A stretch of 30,666 nt of DNA from Trichomonas tenax (lineage: Eukaryota; Parabasalia; Trichomonadida; Trichomonadidae), in contig JALKBU010000616.1 of NCBI GenBank assembly GCA_023091735.1, positions 1 through 30,666 on the forward strand. The letters run 5' to 3'. Positions within the stretch are counted from its first letter, which is position 1. Every line of letters starts with the position of its first letter. Position numbers and translations under genes: made by a program. Shown here piece after piece: positions 18,461 to 27,816 of the stretch. The notes beneath the pieces are model-generated. The model had not been told where the DNA came from and did not search any database. It worked only from the letters and a program-made list of their open reading frames with translations.

Positions 18461-19893
18461 TTAATTTTCGATCAATGACAGTAATTCGAGTGATAATAGT
18501 CGAGTCTCGCGGACATTTGATGTAGCGTGGTATTCTATTATGGATTTTGTGTGCGGATCAATGCTGAACTTGAAGCGAATCCATTTATTTATTAATGCTT
18601 GGATCAAACGTTGGTTCATTTTGTCCGAGTTCGTTCTCTTGAACGACCAGAATATCGAGTGTAAGTCTAGTTCTTCAGTTGAGTGCTCTTCTATCAGGTG
18701 AAAGAATTGGTATCCAACTTTGTTGTCGGATATCAGGTCCAAACCACGCGTAGTGAGGATGATTCCTGGTATGTATTGCGGATATATACTTTTTAGAGCT
18801 CTACAAACAGCTTCAAGACACCATTCTTTCTCTAACGCGAGAAGTCTGAAGATTACTTCAGAGTAAGTGTTGTCGTTCGAAAGAGCGATCTTTAAAATGA
18901 TGTCGAAGAAGAAATCATCGTGCTCTTTAATGACAATTGTGAGTAACTCTTGAAATGCCTTTTTGTTGAGTGTTTTCAACATCAACTCTCCGATCGTGTG
19001 GATTTTATGTGACTTGTTTTCGAGTAGTTTCTGGCAGAATTCGAGATTTGGTGAGAAATTCGGACTGATCGATAATAATAAGTCCAAATACAGGATTGTT
19101 GTGCTCTTGCAGGTCATATCCAGGATGTGCATCGCCAATTTCTGCAGGATATGCTTCCGGAAGCTTTTTCGCGATCGCTCCTGAAGCGTAACAGAACTTG
19201 TCGTTCGAGATTCGGTGGGAAATCAGCGATATGCAACTATCGTAGATGCAATTTAGGTTGATAAACGAGAAATATATACAAATTTTTGAAAAAACGTAAA
19301 AGTCGCATTTCTCCATGACTGGAATTATATATAACGGGATTTCAAATCCCAAGTCATACATTTTGTAGAGTTCTGTAAAGCTTTGAAGTAAAATATAAAG
19401 ATATTCGATATCTAACGTGCAAATCGCAATTACATTTCTGAGGCAGCGAATATCTATTTTAATTCTTCGTGCCGTGGATATTATAAAGAAGAAAGCGAGT
19501 TTTCGTATATAGATATTTTCCGTTTCTATCAATTTCACGATGTCATCATATATGATATCTATCATTTCCTCTGTCGCAAGGTCAGTGAACGTCCTCAGAG
19601 CCTAAGGAATGAATATTTTCTCTTTTAGCAGCCTTTTCAGCAAGTTCGAGTGCTCGTGCAAACGAGCAATCGAAGGATAAGACACAACAGATAACGCACG
19701 AAGGGCGTAAAGGACAACACTCGGTGATGGCGAAAACAAGAATTCCACCAAATCAGGCGTAAGATGGCTCAGGGACCCACCTTCGCACGTGCGTATTATG
19801 ACCGAACTGATGGAGTCGATGAGAGTCTGAAGGTCGTGACTCTGCGGAAAAAAACACTTTTGGAATTTGAAAAGTGCCAAAAAACTCTTTCAT
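18461..19893 (-). pseudogene. Broken large adaptin-like gene (AP complex large subunit)
   Basis: Three consecutive minus-strand frames add up to one helical-repeat protein. An ATG at 19893 gives MKEFFGTFQIPKVFF, and the frame is lost in a T-run near 19853-19860, where SHDLQTLIDSISSV continues in another register. TAG 19602-19604 interrupts that frame directly before ALRTFTDLATEEM and ETENIYIRKLAFFFI, which match the adaptin trunk motif (ALxTLG...EM...L...NxYIRKKA). A second frameshift near 19130-19160 leads to the last part, ending at TAA 18461 (with IDPHTKSIIEYH). Intact large adaptins form the trunk of clathrin-adaptor complexes; gamma, alpha or epsilon type cannot be separated here. The frame stops at about 475 codons, so the appendage region is missing too. 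Three lesions make it a pseudogene unless the assembly is faulty. Confidence 0.65.
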
Positions 19894-20171
19894 TATATTT
19901 GCCTATCTATGCAATGAAGGAGAAAATGATTATTTTGTAAACTTTTTTGAGAAAGTAGAAATCTGATAATATTTTGCGAAAAAAGGTTTTTGGGTTAAAA
20001 GAGTTTGGGAAATGATTTAGTTGGATGAAGACTATACAAAGATCTAATGAGGCTTTCTGTGATAATTATAATTTCCGTGAACACGAGATATGAAGGATAG
20101 AGGATAGTTTTTAGGTAATATAAAGTACAAACATTGTTTAATACAAAACAAACGCAATAATAAGAAAATTT

Positions 20172-20786
20172 TCAACTCCAGAACGAAGTTTCTTGTCCGT
20201 CAACCATTTCAATCTGGTCCCAAATGTCCGGTTTCTGATTGCTGTCGTTCTTTCTCGTGCTCTTTTTGTCATCTTCCGCATCATTTGACGTCGAGGACGC
20301 TGACTCTGTCTGTTTGCCATCGACGACCTGTGGAACATTCGCTGGCCTGCGCCTAACAGACCACTTTCGTAATTCAGATGTGTTTTCATTTAAAAACGGA
20401 TAAATTGAAATTAGGGCGTTTGCCGCTGCCAATCTCCCGAGCTTCTCCGTGAATCCCAGCTTCTGGAAGCTCCCATTTATCGAAGACTTGCACCTGGAGA
20501 TCAGCAGCTTGAGCTGGTGCGTATTAATCGCTAGTCCCTCCGGCAGCCACGCTATGCCGCAGACAAGGCAGCGCACGCGGTCGTACTGATCGCCCCTTAT
20601 CGCAAAGACGCGAACTGCTTCGATCGCTTCTGTAAACGTCGCTATTCTCCTGTTTCTCTGGTTCTTGCTTTCGCTCGAAGTCAGCGCCAGCCGCAGGCAG
20701 TTGTACTGGTGGAGGTCCTGCTTGCTGAGCAGCCACCAGTAGAGGGGTGCTGTCGCAGCCTGCTTCGCGGGGTCGCCTTTCGGCAT
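20172..20786 (-). CDS. Initiator-binding-domain (IBD) type DNA-binding protein
   Basis: The 204-residue frame runs from ATG 20786 to TGA 20172. Residues about 25-145 resemble the trichomonad transcription-initiator DNA-binding domain, known from IBP39: RCLVCGIAWLPEGLAINTHQ, then LKLLISRCKSSINGSFQKLG, the Ser/Lys-rich helix that contacts DNA in that family. The tail (about 146-204) is charged and low in complexity, with Ser, Asp and Lys, and ends SFWS; it may bind other factors. IBP39 recognises the initiator element around transcription start sites and replaces TBP-centred start selection in these protists. This protein is shorter and is probably one of many IBD paralogs, so its target need not be the initiator itself. 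I assigned the family from recalled motif pattern, not from a search. Confidence 0.65.
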   Translation of the reverse strand: MPKGDPAKQAATAPLYWWLLSKQDLHQYNCLRLALTSSESKNQRNRRIATFTEAIEAVRVFAIRGDQYDRVRCLVCGIAWLPEGLAINTHQLKLLISRCKSSINGSFQKLGFTEKLGRLAAANALISIYPFLNENTSELRKWSVRRRPANVPQVVDGKQTESASSTSNDAEDDKKSTRKNDSNQKPDIWDQIEMVDGQETSFWS

Positions 20787-21027
20787 TTTTCTCGAGAGAC
20801 CAATCGAGCTCTCAATATCTGTTTTTTTGAGCGTGACTTTTCCGACACTTTTGCCTTACATATCACCTCCATACGCAGCACTTCACGTTTTCGACATTCG
20901 ATAAAATTGATCAAATTTTGCGTGTTTGCATGATTTATCACGCTCTATCGGTGCTGTAGACGGTTTATATCGAATCAAAGGAGAAAAACTTTGTATAGTT
21001 AATATAAAAAATAGACAAAAAAAATAT

Positions 21028-23331
21028 TTAAAAGTGCTTTCTCTTGAAGTCTGAGAGTACGTCCTCGAGCGGCAGCTCCTTGATGGACGGCGCCGCGACC
21101 TTCTTTCCGATGACATTCCTCCGCTCACCTTCTAATGATGGAGTCTTCGGGGGCTCTATTTCCTGGTTCGTATTTAACTCTTCGTCTGAGTCTGGCTCTG
21201 GTGTATTGTCTATGTTTGTCTCTAAGTGTGGAACTATCAACGGCTCGGGCCTTCTCTTGTCGAGCTTCCTCTCCTTTATTTCTCTAACAACGCTGTACGC
21301 CATTGATGCCTCGTTCATATTCTCTTCTTCCTCTTCATTCATATTTTCTTCTGCTTCTTTTGGCGCTTCTTCACTAAATTGTTCTTCAATAACCGGAAGA
21401 TTCACTCTGGAGAGGGCCTCGCATTCCTCTTTCGTCATGAAGCACGGGAATGCCTGGTCATACTCTGTCTCATAGAGGAAGAAAGGCCTTGTGAGAACAG
21501 AGTCCTTTGCGTGTGTTTTCGGCCTCCTCATCAATGGAAGACGACACCTTTCGGCGTCTTCTTTGCCGATGCGTTTTTCTGTTAATAGTTCTTCTAAATC
21601 TTTGCGTGGAAATGCTAGTTTGATCTCTGAGTTTGATGCAGCGCGAGTTAGTTCTTCGAGCGATGGAAGAGTGACGGGGGATAACCCGTCGACAACGACT
21701 TCTCTGATGTGGGTCTTTGCCTTGAAGAGCTTCGTGAGGAAAATTGCTCCTTCATCGCCGCTCTGGCTGTTCGATACATCTAAATGCGTAAGAGACGGAC
21801 AAGCAGCTGCTGCGACGACGAATGAGCGAATTAATCTTCCTAAATACTTTTTAGATGATGATTTAAGAATCAATGTTGTCAAAAACTGCGGTTTGCTTTC
21901 CAGATAATGCAAAGCGTGCAGTGCCAAGCGCGACTGCCGTTCGTGGAGACAGCCTGACAGAGCTAAGAATTGAAGGTTCTTGTTGTTTGACAGGAACTTG
22001 AAAAGAGATTCGCTGATCTCGTTGTCGTTCCAAGTGAATGACAGCAAATCTGTTTTATCGCTTTTATCGAATAAGGATAGAACCGATTTCCATTCACTTT
22101 TAGAGCATTCTGCTGTTGCAAATGAGATCTTCTTTATTGTATCGTACTTAAGTATCTTTGCGAGCATGTTTCTCAGCGTGTTATCGAGCCAGATGATCGA
22201 GTTTGCAGCAAAAGAGAACAGAGAAACAGGAAGAGAAAACCCAGCGTAAGGCATCAGTGTCGCCCTGTTTTTGGAGACGTTGAGGACTCTAAGCTCTGAA
22301 AGAGATGCGTTGTCGATAGCAGAGAGTATGTCATATATTTCGAGTCCGCAGTTTTCGATGCTCAGCGTGTAGATGTTCTTTGCGCTGTTGAGGAAGGATA
22401 AATCGATGTTTTGGATTCCATCAAATGACAAAAATCTGAGCGATGCAGAGAGATTTAAGCGGAAGAAGTTCTTTTCGAATGTCTCAGGAAGAGTTGTGTT
22501 CTTCAGCTGGAGAGAGGGGAGTTTGAGAGTTGCGTATATGTCATAAATCGCGCAAATGTCTTCAGCAGAAAGTGGAAAACCAGAGAAAGTTAAACCAGAA
22601 AGTTTCGAAGGATGCAGCTGAGAGAAAGCTTGAGAGAACTTTCTGAGGCTGCCGGAATGGCGGGAAGAGATCTCTATGTGCTGGAATTTGAGAAGCTGCT
22701 CGCCAATGCTGATCAAAAACTTGAATATATCAGACTTTCCGTATTCGTGGATAGAGACTTTATTTATCCAAGGACAGACTTCTGTGGCGTACATAAGTGG
22801 CCCTGCGGAGTGTAAAGGATCCGAAAAGTTGCTTGTGTAGAGAATTTGTGTTTGTCGAGGAAGAAGTTCGCGTAACATGTCGATATTTTTAGGAGAAATC
22901 GTGATTTTATTCATGTTGCAGTACTGTATATATCGTATTATTGCCGCTGGGCCGCATTTGCTGAACTTTGGATTCAAGAAATGCTCTGAATTGAGACCAG
23001 CTAGCTCAAGAGGTGTAAGGATCTGCTCGAGGCAGTGATCGATGTTTTCAACGATTTCTTGAAGATTTTTCGATGAGATTTGAAATCTGATATTGAATTT
23101 TATGTCTATTTGCGTGTTTTGCGGGTCGTAAAGCTTTATCTGCAGCCACGGATAGGCGCCAGATATCTTTCCTGTCCATGGGTTGTAGAAATAAAGATTG
23201 TAATCCGTTATCACAATGATTGATGGAGATTTCGCAACAGAAATCGAGTTTTGCTCGCACTCTGTCATGTATATTATCTGATGCCCCGCTTCCTTTACCA
23301 GAGTGGCCGCTTTTTTCCTCTCTTCTTCCAT
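21028..23331 (-). CDS. PH-like plus leucine-rich-repeat protein, CARMIL type
   Basis: An intact 767-residue frame runs from ATG 23331 to TAA 21028. The first 110 or so residues have a PH-like pattern (IIVITDYNLYFYNPWTGKIS, then AYPWLQIKLYDPQNTQIDIK, then a C-terminal helix). About 160-560 are irregular leucine-rich repeats with LxxLxL cores, for example LSELRVLNVSKNRATLMPYA, LQFLALSG and LTHLDVSNSQSGDEGAIFL. The tail is acidic and proline-rich, with a small internal duplication (ENMNEEEEENMNE). This order is that of CARMIL proteins, which bind membranes and regulate actin capping protein. I see no clear capping-protein interaction motif in the tail, so the actin role is inference. Such LRR proteins are a multi-member family in trichomonads. 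The start fits the first ATG, directly preceded by GCA. Confidence 0.75.
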   Translation of the reverse strand: MEEERKKAATLVKEAGHQIIYMTECEQNSISVAKSPSIIVITDYNLYFYNPWTGKISGAYPWLQIKLYDPQNTQIDIKFNIRFQISSKNLQEIVENIDHCLEQILTPLELAGLNSEHFLNPKFSKCGPAAIIRYIQYCNMNKITISPKNIDMLRELLPRQTQILYTSNFSDPLHSAGPLMYATEVCPWINKVSIHEYGKSDIFKFLISIGEQLLKFQHIEISSRHSGSLRKFSQAFSQLHPSKLSGLTFSGFPLSAEDICAIYDIYATLKLPSLQLKNTTLPETFEKNFFRLNLSASLRFLSFDGIQNIDLSFLNSAKNIYTLSIENCGLEIYDILSAIDNASLSELRVLNVSKNRATLMPYAGFSLPVSLFSFAANSIIWLDNTLRNMLAKILKYDTIKKISFATAECSKSEWKSVLSLFDKSDKTDLLSFTWNDNEISESLFKFLSNNKNLQFLALSGCLHERQSRLALHALHYLESKPQFLTTLILKSSSKKYLGRLIRSFVVAAAACPSLTHLDVSNSQSGDEGAIFLTKLFKAKTHIREVVVDGLSPVTLPSLEELTRAASNSEIKLAFPRKDLEELLTEKRIGKEDAERCRLPLMRRPKTHAKDSVLTRPFFLYETEYDQAFPCFMTKEECEALSRVNLPVIEEQFSEEAPKEAEENMNEEEEENMNEASMAYSVVREIKERKLDKRRPEPLIVPHLETNIDNTPEPDSDEELNTNQEIEPPKTPSLEGERRNVIGKKVAAPSIKELPLEDVLSDFKRKHF

Positions 23332-23729
23332 TGCACGTTAGAACGATAGAAGAATAATTATACATTTTTTTAACTTCGCAGTTTCCATATATCTAATGGC
23401 ATTTGTTGAATAATATTTTGATATCTGATTATACCTGATATGCTATATAATATGGCAAAGTTTGGATATTATTTATTGATTATATAATGATATTTCAAGA
23501 TGATTTTGTTACATAATTTTTTTGTTCTAAAAAATTTTGGAGGAACTCTTGGGATGCTATCATTTAAAAATACATCAATAGATATTCACTTTTTGCAATA
23601 TATTGCTTCGCTTATTGAAAATTTGATAAATTATGATTTGTAACATAAATAGAGATGAGTAGTTAAACTATCGAGATAATATATTTATATAAAACAAAAA
23701 TATTGATATAGTATGAAAAAATATATAAA
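23332..23729. other. Intergenic, no gene seen
   Basis: About 400 bases of very AT-rich DNA between the 5' end of the LRR gene and the 3' end of the coiled-coil frame. I see no RNA gene or conserved motif. Confidence 0.5.
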
Positions 23730-24785
23730 TTATTTTGGAGGCTGCTTCAAAGACTGTATTTCTTTTTCCAAAGCTTCTTTTTCGCGCTTGAGATACAAAA
23801 TGACATCAGAAGAACTATCGCGGATCGCATTGATACTTCTTTGATGATCTTGTTCGGAGAGTTGTATTTTAGTTTCGAGATTTTTGATTTTTGCGTTGAG
23901 TTCTGCTTTTTCATCATCAAAGAAAGCTTTTTGTGCAGTGAGTTCAATTAATTCGATATTCTGCCGTGAGTTTATTGAATCAAGGACGCGAATCTTCGAG
24001 TTGTTGGACTCGTTCTCCTTCTGTAAAGTTCGTATTTGTTCGCTCAGCATTGAAATTGTTTGAACTAATGATCGGCTTTTCTCTTTGATTGATTTCATTT
24101 CTTCCGACGGTGGATCGGTGGACTTAGGTTTGTTGTCCTTTTTTCTCTTTAATAATGCGGTGAGATGAGAAATTAACTTTTTCATCTGTTTATTATCGCT
24201 TGTAAGTTTCTCTAAGAGTTCCTTGTTCTGTGGATCGCTAGATTCGTGATATTTTTGACTGTTCAACTTTAATTTCGAAATTTCTGACTGTAACTGTTCG
24301 ATTTTCGTTTCGTATTCTTTTCTTTCTTCGGAGAATGAATCCATTAGTTCTTCGATTTTGTTGGATGTTGACGCTTTATGCATTTTTGAAATCAAAATCT
24401 CCAACCTGTGATTTCTATTCTGCAGCAATTTGTTTCCTGCTTCATATTCATCCGTAATTTGCGTGATTTTTTCTTCCAATTCACGAATTTTATTTTTCGA
24501 GATTTCTTTGACTTGATTTAACTCTTCCTCTATGAGTCCCTTCTCATGGTTCAGTCTCTGGCACCTCTCTGCGAGCTCTGTAACCGTTAATTCATCTTTC
24601 GTATCGTCCAATCGCAAACTCGTCTGGAAATTGCTCAATTTCAAGCGCGAAATCTCCTCTTCGACGATAGCGTCAGTTAGCTCCGATGCACTCCACGCGT
24701 CCTTTCCTTTCTGCTTCAGGTCCTGAAGGCGAGAAAGCTGTGAACGATACAAAATTCTGTCACTTTTAAATAAAACTCTTAACAA
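23730..24785 (-). CDS. Coiled-coil frame directly downstream of, and in frame with, the deubiquitinase
   Basis: A 351-residue open frame ends at TAA 23730. It is almost wholly heptad sequence, with a basic linker near residues 214-224 (KRKKDNKPKS) and a C-terminus QSLKQPPK. It has no ATG until residue 135; the frame simply opens four codons after the TAG that ends the deubiquitinase gene (24798-24800) and is in the same register. Its first 134 codons nonetheless look like genuine coding sequence (for example VTELAERCQRLNHEKGLIEE). It may be the C-terminal half of a former or readthrough deubiquitinase fusion, a gene with an unseen short 5' exon, or a pseudogene. No other domain is seen. Confidence 0.6.
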   Translation of the reverse strand: MLRVLFKSDRILYRSQLSRLQDLKQKGKDAWSASELTDAIVEEEISRLKLSNFQTSLRLDDTKDELTVTELAERCQRLNHEKGLIEEELNQVKEISKNKIRELEEKITQITDEYEAGNKLLQNRNHRLEILISKMHKASTSNKIEELMDSFSEERKEYETKIEQLQSEISKLKLNSQKYHESSDPQNKELLEKLTSDNKQMKKLISHLTALLKRKKDNKPKSTDPPSEEMKSIKEKSRSLVQTISMLSEQIRTLQKENESNNSKIRVLDSINSRQNIELIELTAQKAFFDDEKAELNAKIKNLETKIQLSEQDHQRSINAIRDSSSDVILYLKREKEALEKEIQSLKQPPK

Positions 24786-24797
24786 ACAAAAAAAAAT

Positions 24798-26438
24798 CTA
24801 TAATCGCCGCTGGTATATCAATATATACGCGTTTCCTTGGTGCACCACCGACTGGTCGACTTCCATGACGCTCTCGTCGTCGAAAATGTGCCACTTGTTC
24901 GTCAGCTGCGTCAGAGCGGCACAAGTGTAGTGCTCCACGAAGACGCTCTTGTGGTAGTAGACGACGCCTATCAGTTTATAGGCTCCTCCGTTTTCGCCAG
25001 GGACAAACTTCCTCATGTCTAAATCATCTGGAAAATTGAGCGATGTCATCACTGCACCGCCAGCAGCTTCAAACCTCTTCATCTGAAGAAGGAGGATTGG
25101 AGGGCATCTCCGAACTCTCGTCGTCTTTGCAGCATAGACATTCTTCTTGCAGTGAGGGCATTGCCACTTGTTGTCGCCTGATAGGAAGTCCTGGCTTCCA
25201 AACTCTTTAATTGAGTCTTCCAAGTTCACTGATGTGAAGAAAGATGACTTGATTGGGAGCTGCAAGAACGTGAAAGGTTCTCCATTCTCAACGGCATTTC
25301 CGCACTCACTGCAGACAATTGCACTCTGTAGCTCGCCGTGGAAGGTGTCCACAATGAATGATGCGTTTTTGGCAATGTGGATCTTCCAAGGATCTTGTTC
25401 ATTTTCCGGCGCTTGGCATGATGCGTTTCTGTTGGTGTCTTCGTGCAGCATGTCCAAGATGTCAAGCATTACTTCCGCTGCATCATGCTCTTCATAGTTT
25501 GCGTACTTCCTGAATTTCGAGCATATGCTATCTCTGAACATAGAAGGGACGTAAACACTGCTTGCGTTCGATGCCAAAGCCGTAAGCATCGCCTTAAATG
25601 CGTGTGCAACCTTTCCTCCGCTTCCCTTTCTGTTGAGCATGTTTAGAGATTCCTCGAAAGCTGGAGAGAGAACATAATCAGTGAGTTTCTTGATCCTGAT
25701 TAAGCACTGCACTGCCGCATTGAAGTAGCAAGTGTTTCCGAGGTTTCTGAATCCTGCTTCGGAAATAGCGATGTGTTGTGGCACAATCTGAGCGGCTTTT
25801 GTTTCCTTAACTGCAGTAAACGTCTTTTTTTGAGATTTAATTTGTAAAGCGGAATTGCTTTTCGATATTTCGACTAATTGAAGAACGCCGGGATACTTTT
25901 CGACAATCTGACTGATTTTTGTGTCTGGCTGTATCTCTTTCGTTGAATCTGGCGACATTAATTTGTAAAATTGGTAATCGATGTTAATTGCTTGGCAGAG
26001 CTGCTTGACTATCAGCCCTATTTTCCATTTCTTGTCTGACATTTTCTTGATTTCTTTGAAATTTTCGATATTAATTTTGATGTTGACAGCATCCAGAATT
26101 ACATGCGGTTTCCTCGTTTCTGGGTCCATGACGTAGAATTTTTCGATCTTTGTCGTCTTCCCGAACGCTTCTTCGATGAGCGGCCACACGTCTTGTTCGA
26201 CAACCTCGAAATCTATCCTGTATTGGAGCCTCATGTTGAGTCCTCCGTTGATTAGAAGGCCTTTGTTGTTGATATTTGGTGGTGGTGAAATAGATTTCTC
26301 GTTTATCCACTTTATGAGAGAATTGTGCCAGTCGTAGTCGACTAAGCAGACGCTCCTTCCTTTTGTCTCCGCCGGCAGGTCAACCAAACGGCTCTTCTTG
26401 TCCTTGAAGACTTTCCAGAAAGATTGAACTCTACTCAT
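24798..26438 (-). CDS. Ubiquitin-specific protease, DUSP-USP type (C19 peptidase)
   Basis: The 546-residue frame runs from ATG 26438 to TAG 24798. An N-terminal DUSP-like domain (about 28-95, with LVDYDWHNSLIKWINE and WPLIEEAFG) is followed by a ubiquitin-like stretch (about 96-190) and then the USP domain. The Cys box is GFRNLGNTCYFNAAVQCL with catalytic Cys237. The zinc-binding pairs are C376/C379 and C427/C430. The His box is VEHYTC (His503), with the FDDE acidic partner at 520-521 and the usual ending YILIYQRR. The domain order is that of USP4/11/15. It would cleave ubiquitin from substrates in the cytosol or nucleus. Length and motifs indicate a complete, active enzyme. The stop is TAG and the same frame stays open for another 355 codons downstream. 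Confidence 0.9.
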   Translation of the reverse strand: MSRVQSFWKVFKDKKSRLVDLPAETKGRSVCLVDYDWHNSLIKWINEKSISPPPNINNKGLLINGGLNMRLQYRIDFEVVEQDVWPLIEEAFGKTTKIEKFYVMDPETRKPHVILDAVNIKINIENFKEIKKMSDKKWKIGLIVKQLCQAINIDYQFYKLMSPDSTKEIQPDTKISQIVEKYPGVLQLVEISKSNSALQIKSQKKTFTAVKETKAAQIVPQHIAISEAGFRNLGNTCYFNAAVQCLIRIKKLTDYVLSPAFEESLNMLNRKGSGGKVAHAFKAMLTALASNASSVYVPSMFRDSICSKFRKYANYEEHDAAEVMLDILDMLHEDTNRNASCQAPENEQDPWKIHIAKNASFIVDTFHGELQSAIVCSECGNAVENGEPFTFLQLPIKSSFFTSVNLEDSIKEFGSQDFLSGDNKWQCPHCKKNVYAAKTTRVRRCPPILLLQMKRFEAAGGAVMTSLNFPDDLDMRKFVPGENGGAYKLIGVVYYHKSVFVEHYTCAALTQLTNKWHIFDDESVMEVDQSVVHQGNAYILIYQRRL

Positions 26439-26703
26439 TGAATTAAGTAATTCATTTTTATTATGTGAAAATTTTATTATTTTAGATTTTTTGTTATAAT
26501 TTAAACAAAATTTTGAATAACTAACTTGTGGAACTCATAATATTATGGTTTTTAAATATAAATATCAAATAAAGAATCTTTTTGTAACATATTTTCTATC
26601 TAATATTGGGAATAATCAATAATTGCTAAATAGGTTATGTTTAGTTTTAGCTGCAGATTATATTTATAAAGAGAATCAATCAACGCATCAAACACTTTAT
26701 CAA

Positions 26704-27816
26704 ATGATTCCTTCGACTAGGAGAGTTTACGCTGAAAATGGAATCGAAAACGAAAGACCAAAAGTGATAAATTTCGATCTCGCGTTGAGAGCGACAAATT
26801 CTAGACTGAATAGGGTTGAAATTTCATTTGATATTGCAAAAACAACTTTTGGCTCAATTCAGTATGTGAATGAGTCTTCAAAAACAAAGCTATATGAATA
26901 CACGCCTACAAAGCTTAAAGAATCCCAAGAAACAATATTGAAATCTTTATTCAATAAAAATAAAGAGCTGAATGACCAAACTATGTTCATTAAATCAAAA
27001 ATAAATAGTATCAATAAAGAAATTCAAGATATAAAATCTACAGAAGCAGAATTATACCAAAAAATTCAATATCTGAAGAGAGATTTCATTAAATACAAGG
27101 ACAATATCACAAAGACTAATTCAAAACTATTCGATATATCGTTGCGTTTGGAAATATGTTCCAATCAAGTAAAAAGTAATGATCAAGTATTAGATCAATC
27201 AAATTCAGAGCTTGAACAAGTAAAAAATGCAAAAGATGATGTACTAAATGAGTTAACCAAAATCACCGAATCTGTCTCCACAAACTTGATTCAGATTCAT
27301 AACTTATACAATTTAATAACAGCAGTGCGTATTTTTGTTAAATATCCACATAACAAAGATAACAAAAACATAAGAAAAATTGATTACACTGAGTTAAACG
27401 GGCTCAAGGAACAATTCAATGAGATATCCAATTCAAATTTATCAATTTTTAACGATTATGCTGTAGACAATGAGGAATTGAAGCAGCAAATGGATGCAAA
27501 CGATACCTTATATGGAGAGATCGTTAGCGAAGAAAACAAATTGAAAATTTTGAAGATACACGGCTCACAGCTGAATAGCTCTGTAACTGAAATAGATTCA
27601 GTAGTTAAGTCATTTAACGAAGAGAAACTTATCAACGAAGAAGAGCTGAAAACAATATTGAATGATTTAGAAGAATTGGCTCGACACGACCTGAGATCGC
27701 ACTCGGAAGCAATGGAGCATCTGGATATAGAAGCAGAAAAGCTAAACAAGGAGATCGAAGAGTTGAATCTAAAGAAGAGATTCAAAAAAAGAAGAATTTA
27801 CCAAAATTCCTTCTAA
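26704..27816 (+). CDS. Coiled-coil protein, 370 residues
   Basis: From the first ATG at 26704 the frame is intact to TAA 27814-27816. The frame stays open upstream to 26623 but has no ATG there. A Tyr-, Arg- and Asn-containing head (about 1-70) precedes long heptad regions with a break around residues 195-225 (IFVKYPHNKDNKN). The C-terminus is strongly basic (LKKRFKKRRIYQ). No signal peptide or membrane segment is present. The function is unknown; a structural role is a guess from composition. The 5' end faces the divergent deubiquitinase gene across about 265 bases of AT-rich DNA, which must contain both promoters. Confidence 0.75.
   Translation: MIPSTRRVYAENGIENERPKVINFDLALRATNSRLNRVEISFDIAKTTFGSIQYVNESSKTKLYEYTPTKLKESQETILKSLFNKNKELNDQTMFIKSKINSINKEIQDIKSTEAELYQKIQYLKRDFIKYKDNITKTNSKLFDISLRLEICSNQVKSNDQVLDQSNSELEQVKNAKDDVLNELTKITESVSTNLIQIHNLYNLITAVRIFVKYPHNKDNKNIRKIDYTELNGLKEQFNEISNSNLSIFNDYAVDNEELKQQMDANDTLYGEIVSEENKLKILKIHGSQLNSSVTEIDSVVKSFNEEKLINEEELKTILNDLEELARHDLRSHSEAMEHLDIEAEKLNKEIEELNLKKRFKKRRIYQNSF

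Noticed and set aside
10771..24800. Reassignment of UAG as a sense codon
   Set aside because: Only four cases, two in frames with additional lesions, and the USP TAG sits at the natural end of the USP domain. I keep it only as a testable idea.
24700..24800. A short intron joining the USP and the coiled-coil frame
   Set aside because: No GTATGT-like donor and no ACTAACACACAG-type acceptor is present. CACAG near 24740 alone is not enough.
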